A stretch of 51,797 bases of DNA from contig CAMPKU010000004.1 of NCBI GenBank assembly GCA_946887385.1, positions 1-51,797 of the forward strand. The letters are read 5' to 3'. The notes beneath the pieces were generated by a model that was given only the letters and a program-made list of their open reading frames with translations, searched no databases and was not told where the DNA came from. Source of the DNA: an uncultured Gammaproteobacteria bacterium. Its GTDB lineage: Bacteria; Pseudomonadota; Gammaproteobacteria; Rariloculales; Rariloculaceae. Positions 17,383 through 26,846 of this stretch are shown here, one piece after another; within the stretch, counting starts at the first letter, position 1, and each line of letters starts with the position of its first letter. The position numbers and the translations under genes were made by a program.

Positions 17383-20300
17383 TCACCGTGGCGCCGTGGA
17401 ACCCGGTCGGCGTGGTGTGCGAGATGGCGCCGAGATAGCGGGAGGCGGGCGCGAGCCCCGACCACTGAAGGCCCATGTCCACGCGCTCGCCGTTCTCGAC
17501 GGTGGCCGGCGACGTAACGGTCAGATTGCCGGCCGGTTCGTTCGCCCCGAGCGACCAGGTGAATAACGAGTAATTGGCGCCAGGCCCGCCCGCCACTTGA
17601 TCCGTCTCGAACCCGTGCACGAGCAACACGTACGAGCCTTGCTGCGGTTGCGCGATGTTGATCTGCTCGTCCGAGGTGACGCCGTCGCTCTTGGCGATCT
17701 GCGAGCATTGGTTGTCGGGGCAGAAGAACAGAAACAAGTCGAGATCGTCCTGTCCGTCGGTGAGCTCGTCGAACAGGGCCACGCGCAGCAGGAGCTGGTT
17801 CGCCGGCACCTCGAGCGCATGCATCGACACGCCGTTGTCGAAACGGAACGAGAACGTGTTCGTGGGATCGTCGTCCACGAACCCGCGCGGCACCTGGCCG
17901 TTCGCGTCGAGCGTGGGCAGCTCCAAGCCGTGCACGGTGGCGCCGTAGGCTCCGGCGTAGCCGAAGCCGACCGGCAAGGTGGCCGTGCCTTCGACGCCGC
18001 TCAAGAACAGCTCGGGGGCTGCACGCAGCGTTACCGGCTGCACGACGATCGGGCTTTCCACGCGATGCGCGGCGCTCACCCACGCAAGCTCGCCGAAGCT
18101 CCACAGATCCCGCTCCGCGCCGCCGTCCACGAACCGCACGTCGAACGCGGCCGTCTCGCCGGTGCCGAGCACGAGCGAGGCCGGCTCCACGACCACGTCG
18201 AGGCCCTGCGGCGCGATGACCTCGGCCGTGAAGGTGGCGGGCGCGCCGACGTTCGTCACGCGGCGGCGGATCACGTCGCCGCCGATCAACTGCGCCACGC
18301 CGATCGACGGTAGGTTCAAATCCACGGCCGCGCTCGAATGGCCGGCCGCTGCGTGCGCCGCGCACTCCGTGGCCGAGAACGGCGGCTCGTGGTAGCTGCA
18401 CAGGTACGCTGCGTGGTCCGCGAACGCGCTGTCGTAAACCAGGCCCGGATCGACGGCCCGGTTCGCGTCGATGTGGCCCGCGCCCATGTCGAAGGCATCG
18501 GCCGGCTCGCCGTCGGTGCGCACCACGTCGACGTAGGTGGTGGTCATCAGCGCCGACTTCAGCGCTGCCGGCGACCAACCCGGGTGCGCTTCCTTGAGCA
18601 GCGCGGCCACGCCGGTCACCTCGGGGGCCGACTGCGAGGTGCCCGACAAGTATTGATACCACTCGCCGCGAAAACCGTTGGCGACGTCGGGGGTGTGGCC
18701 GCCCAAGATGTCGACGCCGGGCGCCGTGACGTCGGGCTTCACGAAGTTCGCATCCGACAGCGGCGGACCGCGCGACGAGAAATCCGCCACCACGTTCGGG
18801 ATGCCCGGAACGGAGGCGAAGATGCCGCGTGCGAGCCGCACGGTCACGGCCTCGTCCTCGTCGTCTTCATCGGCGCCGATGCCGCCGTCTTGCTCGTCGG
18901 CCGCGAGCCGATCGACGAGCGTCTGGCCGTCATCGCTGCCGATCATCACGGCCGGAATGCCCACGCTACCCGTATCGCCGTCCATCACGCTCGGCGGGCC
19001 GGAGTTCTCGTAGACGACGGCGGCGAGCGCGCCGGCGTCCTCGGCGTTGCCGATCTTCACTTGGAACTCGCAGCCCCCGCGCTCGATGAGTGCGATGCGC
19101 CCGTCGATGGCAGCGGAATTCACGAGCGGCTCGCAGGCGTCGCGAACGCTGCCCGCGGCCGTGCCGTCGCGCGTGCCGACGCCGTCGTCCGCGGCGACGA
19201 GCTGCTCCTCGATGGGGTCGTCGGCCGTGAGCGGCGGCGTGAACGACGCTTCGCGCATCGGCACCGCTCCCGCGAGATCGGCAGGCGCCGTGATCTCGAT
19301 GCCGTCGTCGAAGAACACGCCGTCTTGCGTGGAGGCCGCCGTGGTCAAAACCCAAGGCGCGCTGCTGGGGCTACCGATGGTGTCGAGATCCGGGCCGTCG
19401 TTGCCGGCTGCGACGACGGTGAGCACGCCGGCGTCGAACGCGTCGAGCAGCGCCAGGTCGTCGGGCGCGTCGAGGTCGGTCTCCAGGCTGCCCACCGAAT
19501 AGTTGATGAGGTCCACGCCGTCGGCGACGGCGTCGTCGATCGCGCGCACGAGGTCGGACGTGGCGCAGGTGCCGCGCGCGTCGCCGGGCTTCAGCCAGCA
19601 CGCCTTGTAAATGGCAACGCGCGCGCGCGGCGCGATGCCGCCTACGCGCGCCACGCGCGTGCCGAGCAGCTCCGCGTCGACGACGTTGCCCGCAATGATG
19701 GTCGCGATGTGCGTGCCGTGCCCGTCTACGTCCTTCGGCGAGCGGAAGTCGCCGGGATCGAGCTCATGGCGCGACAGAAAGCCGTCGATGTAGTAGCGCG
19801 CGCCGACCACCTTGTTGTTGCAGTGGCTCGGCTCGAAGCCGTCGCCGGCCTGGCAGATGCCCGTGAAACCGATGGGCGGATCGTAGACGAGCGCAGTCGG
19901 AGGATTGCGGCGGTACGGCGTGCATAGCCACATGCCGAGGAACGACGTCTCCGCCCAGTTGCTGCGGCATGCGCGCGGCGTGCGGTCCTCGGTGTCGCGC
20001 AGCGACGGATGGCCGGGCGCGACGCCGCTGTCGATGACGCCGACCACGACGTTCTCGCCGCGCAGCCCGCGATCGGCCCGCAGGCCGCCGTCGGGATCTT
20101 GCAGGCCCAAAAACGTGGCGCTGTTGTTGGTGCGCAGGTATTGGTCCGTGTCCTGCCAGATGCGCTCGACCTCGCCGCTTTGTGCCAGGCGCGCGACTTG
20201 GCCGGCCGTGAGGCGCGCCGCGAAGCCGTTCACGGAATAGCGGTAGCTGTACACCTTCGCGTTCGCGGCCCCAATGCCGCCGAGCAGGCGGTCGTGATTT

Positions 20301-20578
20301 TGCTCGAGCTGCTTCGCATAGACGTCGGCCGCCGCGGCGCGCGCGGCGCCCGTTTCCCGGCTGGGCTTGGTCGCCGCCACGTCGAGCGGCGCGCGCTTGT
20401 AAGTGGCGGCGCCCGGCGTACGCAGCTTCACGATGTAAACGGCGGTTCCGCCCTTCACGGGCGATAGCGGGCTCGCGAGCCGCAGCGGCTCGCTCCGCTC
20501 AACGTGCGTCACTTGGGCCGCCGCGGGCATCAATACCGCGGCTGCGAGCCACGCGCCGGCTCGGAATGCGTTGCGCAT
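17363..20578 (-). CDS. Secreted subtilisin-like serine protease with PA and C-terminal domains
   Basis: This is a 1071-residue exported protease. A signal peptide (about 1-22) is followed by an I9-type propeptide (about 45-150) and the S8 catalytic domain with D183 (VIDSGVAPGH), H287 (DGHGTHIA) and a serine near 645 in SGTSQSAP. A protease-associated insert lies between His and Ser (about 440-560). After the catalytic domain comes an FN3-like region of cucumisin type (about 745-850), then a PPC-like beta domain with an acidic DDLDLFLF core (about 930-1010). There is no membrane anchor or sorting signal, so it is probably released. It overlaps tag by 20 bases. Confidence 0.92.
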   Translation of the reverse strand: MRNAFRAGAWLAAAVLMPAAAQVTHVERSEPLRLASPLSPVKGGTAVYIVKLRTPGAATYKRAPLDVAATKPSRETGAARAAAADVYAKQLEQNHDRLLGGIGAANAKVYSYRYSVNGFAARLTAGQVARLAQSGEVERIWQDTDQYLRTNNSATFLGLQDPDGGLRADRGLRGENVVVGVIDSGVAPGHPSLRDTEDRTPRACRSNWAETSFLGMWLCTPYRRNPPTALVYDPPIGFTGICQAGDGFEPSHCNNKVVGARYYIDGFLSRHELDPGDFRSPKDVDGHGTHIATIIAGNVVDAELLGTRVARVGGIAPRARVAIYKACWLKPGDARGTCATSDLVRAIDDAVADGVDLINYSVGSLETDLDAPDDLALLDAFDAGVLTVVAAGNDGPDLDTIGSPSSAPWVLTTAASTQDGVFFDDGIEITAPADLAGAVPMREASFTPPLTADDPIEEQLVAADDGVGTRDGTAAGSVRDACEPLVNSAAIDGRIALIERGGCEFQVKIGNAEDAGALAAVVYENSGPPSVMDGDTGSVGIPAVMIGSDDGQTLVDRLAADEQDGGIGADEDDEDEAVTVRLARGIFASVPGIPNVVADFSSRGPPLSDANFVKPDVTAPGVDILGGHTPDVANGFRGEWYQYLSGTSQSAPEVTGVAALLKEAHPGWSPAALKSALMTTTYVDVVRTDGEPADAFDMGAGHIDANRAVDPGLVYDSAFADHAAYLCSYHEPPFSATECAAHAAAGHSSAAVDLNLPSIGVAQLIGGDVIRRRVTNVGAPATFTAEVIAPQGLDVVVEPASLVLGTGETAAFDVRFVDGGAERDLWSFGELAWVSAAHRVESPIVVQPVTLRAAPELFLSGVEGTATLPVGFGYAGAYGATVHGLELPTLDANGQVPRGFVDDDPTNTFSFRFDNGVSMHALEVPANQLLLRVALFDELTDGQDDLDLFLFFCPDNQCSQIAKSDGVTSDEQINIAQPQQGSYVLLVHGFETDQVAGGPGANYSLFTWSLGANEPAGNLTVTSPATVENGERVDMGLQWSGLAPASRYLGAISHTTPTGFHGATVISVVTP

Positions 20579-20676
20579 CTTCTGGTTCTAATTCCGCCCG
20601 TTGCGGGGTGGTGGCCAAACGTTAGCACAGCCGCCGTGCCCGCAACGCGGGGACGGGTTGCCGGAGGCCGGAGGAA

Positions 20677-21231
20677 TCACGCCCGCAGCAGGCAGCCGCT
20701 TCGGCCGTCCCTAATGGGGGTGGGCGCGGCAAGGCCGCCGACCGGCCCGGCGAGCACGTAGTCGACGTGCCGTCCGAGCTTCGCCCGCAACGAGAGCAAG
20801 CGCCGGTGCGGCGGTTGACGGCTCACGTTGGCGCTCGTCGAGACCAGGGCGCCGCCGACGGCGCGGCACAGCTCGGCGGCAAGCGGATGGGCGGTGATGC
20901 GCACGGCCACGCTCGGCCGCCCGCCCGTGATCCAGCGCGGCGTATCGGCACAAGCGTCGAGCACCCAGGTGTGCGGCCCCGGCCAGGTGGCGAGCACTTC
21001 GCTGCGCTGCGGCTCCGGCGGCAGCAGCGCGTAGCGCTGCAGTTGCTCGAGGTCTGCGGCGATCAGGATCAAGCCTTTACGCCAGGAGCGCCGTTTGATG
21101 GCGAGCACGCGCAGCACGGCCTTGCGGTTCTCGGGGTTGCAGCCGAGGCCGAACACGGCCTCGGTGGGGTAGGCGATCACGCCGCCGCGGCGCACGATGC
21201 GTGCGGCGCGGCGGATCGCGAGGCGGCTCAT
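20677..21231 (-). CDS. tsaC: TsaC/YrdC threonylcarbamoyl-AMP synthase
   Basis: This 184-residue protein makes threonylcarbamoyl-AMP for the t6A37 tRNA modification. It has the family pattern GGVIAYPTEAVFGLGCN, KRRSWRKGLILI (the KR-S/T-G motif), TWPGPHTWVL, and VSTSANVSRQPP. ATG at 21231 begins MSRLAIRRAAR. It overlaps the topA stop by four bases (ATGA), so the two are translationally coupled. The topA-tsaC neighbourhood is common in gammaproteobacteria. It lacks the extra domain of Sua5. Confidence 0.94.
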   Translation of the reverse strand: MSRLAIRRAARIVRRGGVIAYPTEAVFGLGCNPENRKAVLRVLAIKRRSWRKGLILIAADLEQLQRYALLPPEPQRSEVLATWPGPHTWVLDACADTPRWITGGRPSVAVRITAHPLAAELCRAVGGALVSTSANVSRQPPHRRLLSLRAKLGRHVDYVLAGPVGGLAAPTPIRDGRSGCLLRA

Positions 21232-23738
21232 GGCTCGGAGGCCGGCTCGTCCGCTTCCTTGGCGCCACTCGCCGCGTCCGAAGCCGGCTTGCGGCCCGCG
21301 GCTTTCTTCGTCTTCTTCTTCTTTTTCTTTTTCTTCGTCTTGGTCTTCTTTTTCTCGACCGTTGCCTTGGCGGCCGCCGCGGTGGGCGCGCCATCTGCCG
21401 CCGCGGCGAATGCGGAAGCCCCCGGCTTGCGCTTCATGCCGCGGCCGCGCCGCTCCGGAGCCGCCGCCAGCAGCGCCTGGCACTCCTCGAGCGAGAGGTC
21501 CTTCGGAACCTTGTCCTTCGGAATCTTGGCGTTCTTGATCTTGTTCGTGATGTACGGGCCGTACCGGCCGTTCAACACCTGGATGCCGGCGTCGGGGAAC
21601 TCGCGAATCAAGCGGTTCGCGTCGGCAATCTTTTTCTCGGCAACCAGCTCGAGGGCGCGTTCGAGCGTGATCGTGTACGGATCGTCGCCCTTGATGGAGA
21701 CGAACTTGTTCGCGTAGCGCACGTACGGCCCGAACCGGCCGATGTTCGCGGACACGGGCTCGCCTTCGGCCGTGACGCCGAGCTCGCGCGGCAGCTTGAA
21801 CAGGTCGAGCGCGGCGTCGAGCTCGATCGTGTCCATTTTCTGGCCGGGCCTCAATCCCGCGAACTTCGGCTTCTCGACGTCCTCTTTCGTGCCGATCTGC
21901 ACGAATGCGCCGTAGCGGCCCATGCGCACGCTCACCGGGCGGCCGCTCGCAGGGTCCACCCCGAGCACTCGCGACTGCGACGCCTGCTCGCGCGTGACGT
22001 TGCTGTCGGTGTGCTCCACGAGCTTCGTGAACGGCCTCCAGAACTCCTCGAGCAACGGCACCCACTCGCGCTCGCCGCGCGACACCGCGTCGAGAGAATC
22101 CTCCATGCGCGCCGTGAACTCGTAGTCGACGTACTGCGAGAAGAACTGCGTCAGAAAGCGGTTGACCACGCGGCCGACGTCGGTGGGGATGAAGCGCCGG
22201 TTCTCCATCTCCACGTACTCGCGGTTGCGCAGCGTCGAGATGATCGACGCGTACGTGGACGGCCGGCCGATGCCGAACTCCTCGAGCGCCTTGACGAGCG
22301 TGGCCTCGGAGTAGCGCGGCGGCGGCTCCGTGAAGTGTTGGGCGCTCGCCAAGTCCTTGAGGCTCAAGCGATCGCCTTCGGCGACGGCCGGCAAGATTCG
22401 GTCCTGCTCGTCGGCAATGGCTTCGTCCTGGCCTTCCTGATACACGGCGATGAAGCCGGGGCTCACGAGCACGGAGCCGGTGGCGCGGAACGAGATGCCG
22501 CCGCCCGGTGCATCGCCGGCGGCGAGATCGAGCGCCACGGTGTCGTAAACGGCCGGATTCATCTGCGAGGCTACGGTGCGCTTCCAGATGAGCTCGTAGA
22601 GCCGGTACTGATTGGGGTCGAGAAATTGCCGCAGCGCCTCGGGATGGCGCGCGGCCGACGTAGGCCGAATAGCCTCGTGGGCCTCCTGCGCGTTCTTGGC
22701 TTTCGTGGTGTAGCGGCGCGGCTCATCGGGCAAGTTCTCGGCGCCGAACCGCTCCGTGATGACGCTGCGAATCTCGCCGAGCGCTTCGTCGGCCAACGTG
22801 ACCGAGTCCGTGCGCATGTAGCTGATCAAACCGACGGAACCTTCGCCGATGTCGATACCTTCGTAGAGGCGCTGCGCAACGGTCATGGTGCGCTGTGCGC
22901 TGAAACCGAGCTTGCGCGACGCGTCCTGCTGCAGCGTGGACGTCGTGAACGGCGCCGCCGGGTTGCGCCGCCGCTGCTTCTTGTCCACCTTCGCAACCGT
23001 GAGCACGCCGTGCGCGGTGTCGCGAATCTTTTGCTCGGCCGCGCGCACGCCGGTTTCGTCGGTGAACGTGAACTGCTCGACCTTCTCGCTGTCGTAGACG
23101 GCCAGTCGAGCGGGGAACGCTTGCCCGGTTTGCTCGACGATGGCTTCGATCGTCCAGTATTCCTGCGCTCTGAACGCCGTGATTTCTTCTTCGCGCTCGA
23201 CGATGAGCCGCAGCGCGGGACTCTGCACGCGCCCCGCCGACAGGCCGCGCCGCACTTTTTTCCACAGCAGCGGCGAAAGGTTGAAGCCCACGAGATAGTC
23301 GAGCGCTCGGCGTGCCTGTTGCGCATTGACCAGCTGCTCGGAGAGGTCGCGCGGCTGCTCGATGGCTTCCTGGATGGCGCGTTTCGTGACTTCGTGGAAC
23401 ACCACGCGCTGCACGGTCTTCGAGTCGAGGACGTCGCGTTCCTTGAGCACCTCGTGGATGTGCCAGGAGATTGCTTCGCCCTCGCGATCGGGGTCGGTGG
23501 CGAGGTAGACGGCCGAGGCCTTCTTCGCCGCCTTCACGATCTTGTCGACGTGCTTCTCGTTCTTGTCGATGAGCTGATACTTCATCGCGAAGCCGCGCTC
23601 GGGATCGACGGCGCCTTCCTTCGGCACCAAGTCGCGCACGTGGCCGTACGAGGCGAGCACCTCGAAGTCGCTACCGAGATACTTTTCGATGGTGCGCGCC
23701 TTGGCAGGCGATTCGACGATGACGAGGTTCTTGGCCAT
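21228..23738 (-). CDS. topA: DNA topoisomerase I
   Basis: This is an 836-residue type IA topoisomerase that relaxes negative supercoils. The Toprim domain starts the protein (KNLVIVESPAKARTIEKYLG, and the acidic triad in TDPDREGEA). The active-site tyrosine is in ISYMRTDS near residue 310. After the core come three Topo-C repeats (GRYGAFVQIG, GRFGPYVRYA, GRYGPYITN). No four-cysteine zinc fingers follow; instead the tail is a Lys/Ala-rich stretch with runs of lysines near residues 790-815. The start is ATG at 23738. It is followed at once by tsaC. Confidence 0.96.
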   Translation of the reverse strand: MAKNLVIVESPAKARTIEKYLGSDFEVLASYGHVRDLVPKEGAVDPERGFAMKYQLIDKNEKHVDKIVKAAKKASAVYLATDPDREGEAISWHIHEVLKERDVLDSKTVQRVVFHEVTKRAIQEAIEQPRDLSEQLVNAQQARRALDYLVGFNLSPLLWKKVRRGLSAGRVQSPALRLIVEREEEITAFRAQEYWTIEAIVEQTGQAFPARLAVYDSEKVEQFTFTDETGVRAAEQKIRDTAHGVLTVAKVDKKQRRRNPAAPFTTSTLQQDASRKLGFSAQRTMTVAQRLYEGIDIGEGSVGLISYMRTDSVTLADEALGEIRSVITERFGAENLPDEPRRYTTKAKNAQEAHEAIRPTSAARHPEALRQFLDPNQYRLYELIWKRTVASQMNPAVYDTVALDLAAGDAPGGGISFRATGSVLVSPGFIAVYQEGQDEAIADEQDRILPAVAEGDRLSLKDLASAQHFTEPPPRYSEATLVKALEEFGIGRPSTYASIISTLRNREYVEMENRRFIPTDVGRVVNRFLTQFFSQYVDYEFTARMEDSLDAVSRGEREWVPLLEEFWRPFTKLVEHTDSNVTREQASQSRVLGVDPASGRPVSVRMGRYGAFVQIGTKEDVEKPKFAGLRPGQKMDTIELDAALDLFKLPRELGVTAEGEPVSANIGRFGPYVRYANKFVSIKGDDPYTITLERALELVAEKKIADANRLIREFPDAGIQVLNGRYGPYITNKIKNAKIPKDKVPKDLSLEECQALLAAAPERRGRGMKRKPGASAFAAAADGAPTAAAAKATVEKKKTKTKKKKKKKKTKKAAGRKPASDAASGAKEADEPASEP

Positions 23739-23900
23739 GACGGCGCGGTGAGTCGCTTACGGTAGCTCGAGCTGCGAAGGCATGGGGATGCGTGGGCGCC
23801 TCTTCACGATAGGACCATGGCCGGATTTAGCGGACCGGCAGGATAGCCGATTCGCGCGTGGGCGTTCAAAGAGCGTCGCGGACTGGCGAGATTGGCCGCG

Positions 23901-24368
23901 CTAGTGCACCCAGGCCGAGTCATCCGCGTAGACGAGATCTTCCATCTGCGCGTAGGCCTGCTGCTGCCCAGGTTGGCTGAACAGCACCATCATCACAACC
24001 CACTTGGTTTGCTCCACGTCGATCTCGTCGTAGTCGAGCGCGAGCAACCGGTCGAGGACGACCTCCCGTTGGGCGGGCTGCAAGATGCCCATTTGCTCGA
24101 GCTCGAGCAGATAGCCGCGTGAGGGCGCGTCGAGCCGCTCCTGCTCGACCGAGTCGAACACTCTGAAGGCCGTGTTCTGCGGAGCATTGCCGTCGCCCGT
24201 GGAGCTCAAGCCGTCGAGCCAGTCGAGCGCCCGCTCGATCTCACGGTCGTGAAATCCTGCGCGGCCTAGCTCCTTTTTGAGCTCGTGCCGGTTCGGCTCG
24301 GGCTCACCTTGAGATTCGACGTACGACTCGAACAGGTACATGAGCACGTCGAGGACGGTTTCTTTCAT
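23901..24368 (-). CDS. smg: Smg / DUF494 family protein
   Basis: This 155-residue protein matches the Smg family: MKETVLDVLMYLFESY at the start, ELGRAGFHDREIERALDWLDGL, then YLLELEQMGIL, and LDYDEIDVEQTKWVVMMVLF near the end. It is soluble, with no signal peptide. Its job in the cell is not known in any organism I can name. It overlaps the dprA stop by one base (TAATG), the standard gammaproteobacterial dprA-smg pairing. About 160 bases without a gene separate it from topA. Confidence 0.93.
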   Translation of the reverse strand: MKETVLDVLMYLFESYVESQGEPEPNRHELKKELGRAGFHDREIERALDWLDGLSSTGDGNAPQNTAFRVFDSVEQERLDAPSRGYLLELEQMGILQPAQREVVLDRLLALDYDEIDVEQTKWVVMMVLFSQPGQQQAYAQMEDLVYADDSAWVH

Positions 24369-25489
24369 TATCTCTTCTTGCCCAGACGCGAATACCGACC
24401 GCCGGGCAACGCCTCGACTAACCCTTCGAGCTCTAACATCAGGAGCATGGAGGAAACCTCCGCCGTCGTCAAATGCGTGCGGGCGCTGAGATCGCCGATC
24501 GGAGTGGGCGAAAAACCCAACGCGTTCAATAGGTTCTGGTAGCTCGCGTCGAAGGCGCGGGGCGGCCCGGCTGCGCTGTCCGCGGTGCTCTCGATGCTCG
24601 GCAGCTCGATCCCTTCTTCCCGCAGCTGCGGTGCGAGCTCGATGAGAATGTCGGCGGCTTCTTCGACGAGCTTGGCACCTTGTCGGATCAGCGCGTGACA
24701 GCCGCGCGCGAGCGGATTGTGAATCGACCCCGGGATTGCGAAGACCTCGCGCCCGAAGTCGAGAGCGCGCTTCGCCGTGATCAACGAGCCGCTGCGGCGG
24801 GTGGCTTCGACGACCAGCGTACCGAGCGACAAGCCGGCGATGATGCGGTTGCGCTGCGGAAAGAAGTACTTTTGCGGTGTCACGCCGGGCGCGTATTCCG
24901 ACACGAGCACGTTGCGCGCCGCGATCTCGGCAGCGAGCGGCGCATGCACACGCGGAAAAATCACATCGATGCCGCTGCCGAGCACGGCGACGGTGCCGCC
25001 GACCTCGCCGACCGCGCCTCGATGGCTCGCGCCGTCGATGCCCGTGGCGAGCCCGCTCGTGATCGTCAAGCCGCGCGCGCTCAAGTAGCGCGCAAACTGC
25101 TCGGCGGTCTCGCGGCCGCTCGTCGTGGGGCTGCGGCTGCCGACCATGGCAAGCTGCGGCGCGGCGAGCAAATGCGGCTCCGGTCCTTCTACCCAGAGCG
25201 CCAGCGGCGCATCGGCGAGCTCAGCGAGCCGCGGCGGATAGCCGGCGCTGCCGAAAGTGACGAGCCTGCGATGCGGTTTCGAGAGCCAGGCGCGCCAGCG
25301 GTCGAGCGTCTCGGGGGCGGGAGCCTTGAGCTTCGCGACGGCGTCGGGGCTGATACCGTGCTCGAGCAGAGCGCGCGGCTCGGCGACCAACGCTTCAACC
25401 GAGCCACGGCGCTTGAGCGCCTGGTGCCAACGCTGCGAGGCGGCCGATTCGATCGCGCCGAGCAGCGTCAGCCAGGCGTCGCTCGCCAT
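24368..25489 (-). CDS. dprA: DNA processing protein DprA
   Basis: This 373-residue protein binds incoming single-stranded DNA and loads RecA during transformation. Visible are an N-terminal helical region, then the Rossmann core with MVGSRSPTTSGRE, GLATGIDGASHRGA, GGTVAVLGSGIDVIFPR, FFPQRNRIIAGLS and EVFAIPGSIHNPLARGCH. A winged-helix C-terminal domain follows (about 295-370), ending LEGLVEALPGGRYSRL. The length is normal for gammaproteobacteria. ATG at 25489 gives MASDAWLTLLGAIESA. It shares an operon with smg. Confidence 0.95.
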   Translation of the reverse strand: MASDAWLTLLGAIESAASQRWHQALKRRGSVEALVAEPRALLEHGISPDAVAKLKAPAPETLDRWRAWLSKPHRRLVTFGSAGYPPRLAELADAPLALWVEGPEPHLLAAPQLAMVGSRSPTTSGRETAEQFARYLSARGLTITSGLATGIDGASHRGAVGEVGGTVAVLGSGIDVIFPRVHAPLAAEIAARNVLVSEYAPGVTPQKYFFPQRNRIIAGLSLGTLVVEATRRSGSLITAKRALDFGREVFAIPGSIHNPLARGCHALIRQGAKLVEEAADILIELAPQLREEGIELPSIESTADSAAGPPRAFDASYQNLLNALGFSPTPIGDLSARTHLTTAEVSSMLLMLELEGLVEALPGGRYSRLGKKR

Positions 25490-25523
25490 GGCTCACGCCG
25501 GCCGCGGCGCGGCGGTAAACCGG

Positions 25524-26648
25524 TTACGGGTTGCGGACGGCGTCGAGCAGTGCGAGCGGCGTCGTGGCTTCCATGACGAGGGCATAACTCAAGCGTTCCG
25601 ACGTACGGAACACCATCATCGTGCCCGCCGGCTCGTCCGGCAATCGCACTTTCTGGCCGAAAGCGCCACGTTGCGTATCGCGGATCGTGCGTCCCGTTTG
25701 CCAAACCCGCAGCACGTGGCCGGGCTCAAGACCCGCCTGCGAGCCGCGGTTGATCACGACGACCTCATACTCGCCAATCAACGAAGCGCCATCCAGCACG
25801 GAGATGATCCGGCCGTCGATCTCGGTGTCGGGCGGGCGCGGCAGGAAGTTCAGAGGAATGATGTCCTCTTCTTCCATGAGGAAGTTGCCGACGACGGCTT
25901 CGCGCACCGACTCGATCATCCGCAGCGTGCTCGGGTCGCCCGTGCGGTCGATGCGCCCCTGGCCGACGTAGATGCCCTGGTAGCCGAGCACGTCGTTCGT
26001 GTCGGGGTCGATGAGCTCCTCACCTTGCTCGACGACGTTGAACACCGTGCCGACCGTCTCGTCCACGCCGCGGACGTAGACGTCGCGGCCCGAGCTCGCC
26101 ATCAACCCTTCGCGGTGCGCAACGATGTACGGCAGATCGTCGAGCGCGTCCTTGTCGATGACGCGCGGCCGCGACAGGAACGCAGCGATGGTCTCGTACG
26201 GAATCGTGAAGATCGCCTCTTCGAGCGGCTCCGAGCGAACGCGCGGCGAAAGGCGCTCGAACCCGCCGCCGCCTTGGGCGACTTGGGGTCCACGCTCGAG
26301 ATTGACCACGGGACGGCCGTCGTCCAAGTAGGCGAGCGAGAGAATGTCGCCGGGGAAAATGAGATGCGGGTTCGCCACCTGCGGGTTGATCTGCCAAATC
26401 TCCGGCCAGTACCACGGGTCGCGCAGGAACATCGACGCGATGTCCCAGAGGGTATCGCCGCGCTGCACCACGTAGGTTTCCGGATGGCGCGGGTTCAAGA
26501 CCGGCGACGGCGGCTGCTGGCCGACGGCCGCGACCTCGAGCCTCGAGCCGCGCTCCTGCGCAACTCCGCTCGACAACAAAAGGAAGCTCGCCGCCGAGGC
26601 GACAAGCAGAGTGGTCGATCGAACGAACGGCTTGCGCGCGAGAAACAT
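25524..26648 (-). CDS. Exported LysM-domain protein
   Basis: This is a 374-residue protein with a signal peptide (about 1-30), then a LysM domain near residues 58-105 (YVVQRGDTLWDIASMFL and IWQINPQVANPHLIFPGD). It probably binds peptidoglycan in the periplasm. The remaining 260 residues form an uncharacterised region that often accompanies LysM in this gene position. A GGGAG ribosome site precedes ATG 26648. It lies just upstream of dprA and divergent from def, as in other members of this gammaproteobacterial neighbourhood. It may help DNA uptake or wall remodelling, but that is only a guess from location. Confidence 0.9.
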   Translation of the reverse strand: MFLARKPFVRSTTLLVASAASFLLLSSGVAQERGSRLEVAAVGQQPPSPVLNPRHPETYVVQRGDTLWDIASMFLRDPWYWPEIWQINPQVANPHLIFPGDILSLAYLDDGRPVVNLERGPQVAQGGGGFERLSPRVRSEPLEEAIFTIPYETIAAFLSRPRVIDKDALDDLPYIVAHREGLMASSGRDVYVRGVDETVGTVFNVVEQGEELIDPDTNDVLGYQGIYVGQGRIDRTGDPSTLRMIESVREAVVGNFLMEEEDIIPLNFLPRPPDTEIDGRIISVLDGASLIGEYEVVVINRGSQAGLEPGHVLRVWQTGRTIRDTQRGAFGQKVRLPDEPAGTMMVFRTSERLSYALVMEATTPLALLDAVRNP

Positions 26649-26711
26649 CGGTGAGCTCCCTAGTAACCCATCAAGACTCGAAGTATGCAGGGCCGGCCCC
26701 TTGGCCCCGAC

Positions 26712-26720
26712 TGCTATAAT
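26712..26720 (+). promoter_or_regulatory. Extended -10 promoter for def-fmt-rsmB
   Basis: TGCTATAAT at 26712-26720 is a perfect extended -10 element (TGn before TATAAT). It lies about 127 bases upstream of the def ATG in the divergent def/LysM spacer. No good -35 is present at 17 bases, which extended -10 promoters do not need. The 5' leader would be about 120 bases long; I see no riboswitch in it. Confidence 0.6.
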
Positions 26721-26846
26721 CCACGCTGCCGCCGGCGGCGCTTGCTTGGGCGCTTGCCGGCGCGGGTCGGAACCTTACTATCCCTGTAAAGTCAGTGGGT
26801 TAAGCTAACTTCGACGCGTTATACACGAAACCAAGGCCGAACCACA

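Noticed and set aside
18300..18330. GGTTCAAATCC-like string resembling a tRNA T-loop
   Set aside because: It lies inside the subtilase coding region and no acceptor stem or other arms can be built around it.
21201..23765. 854-codon + strand frame antisense to topA
   Set aside because: It mirrors topA codon structure; the product lacks motifs, while topA has all family motifs.
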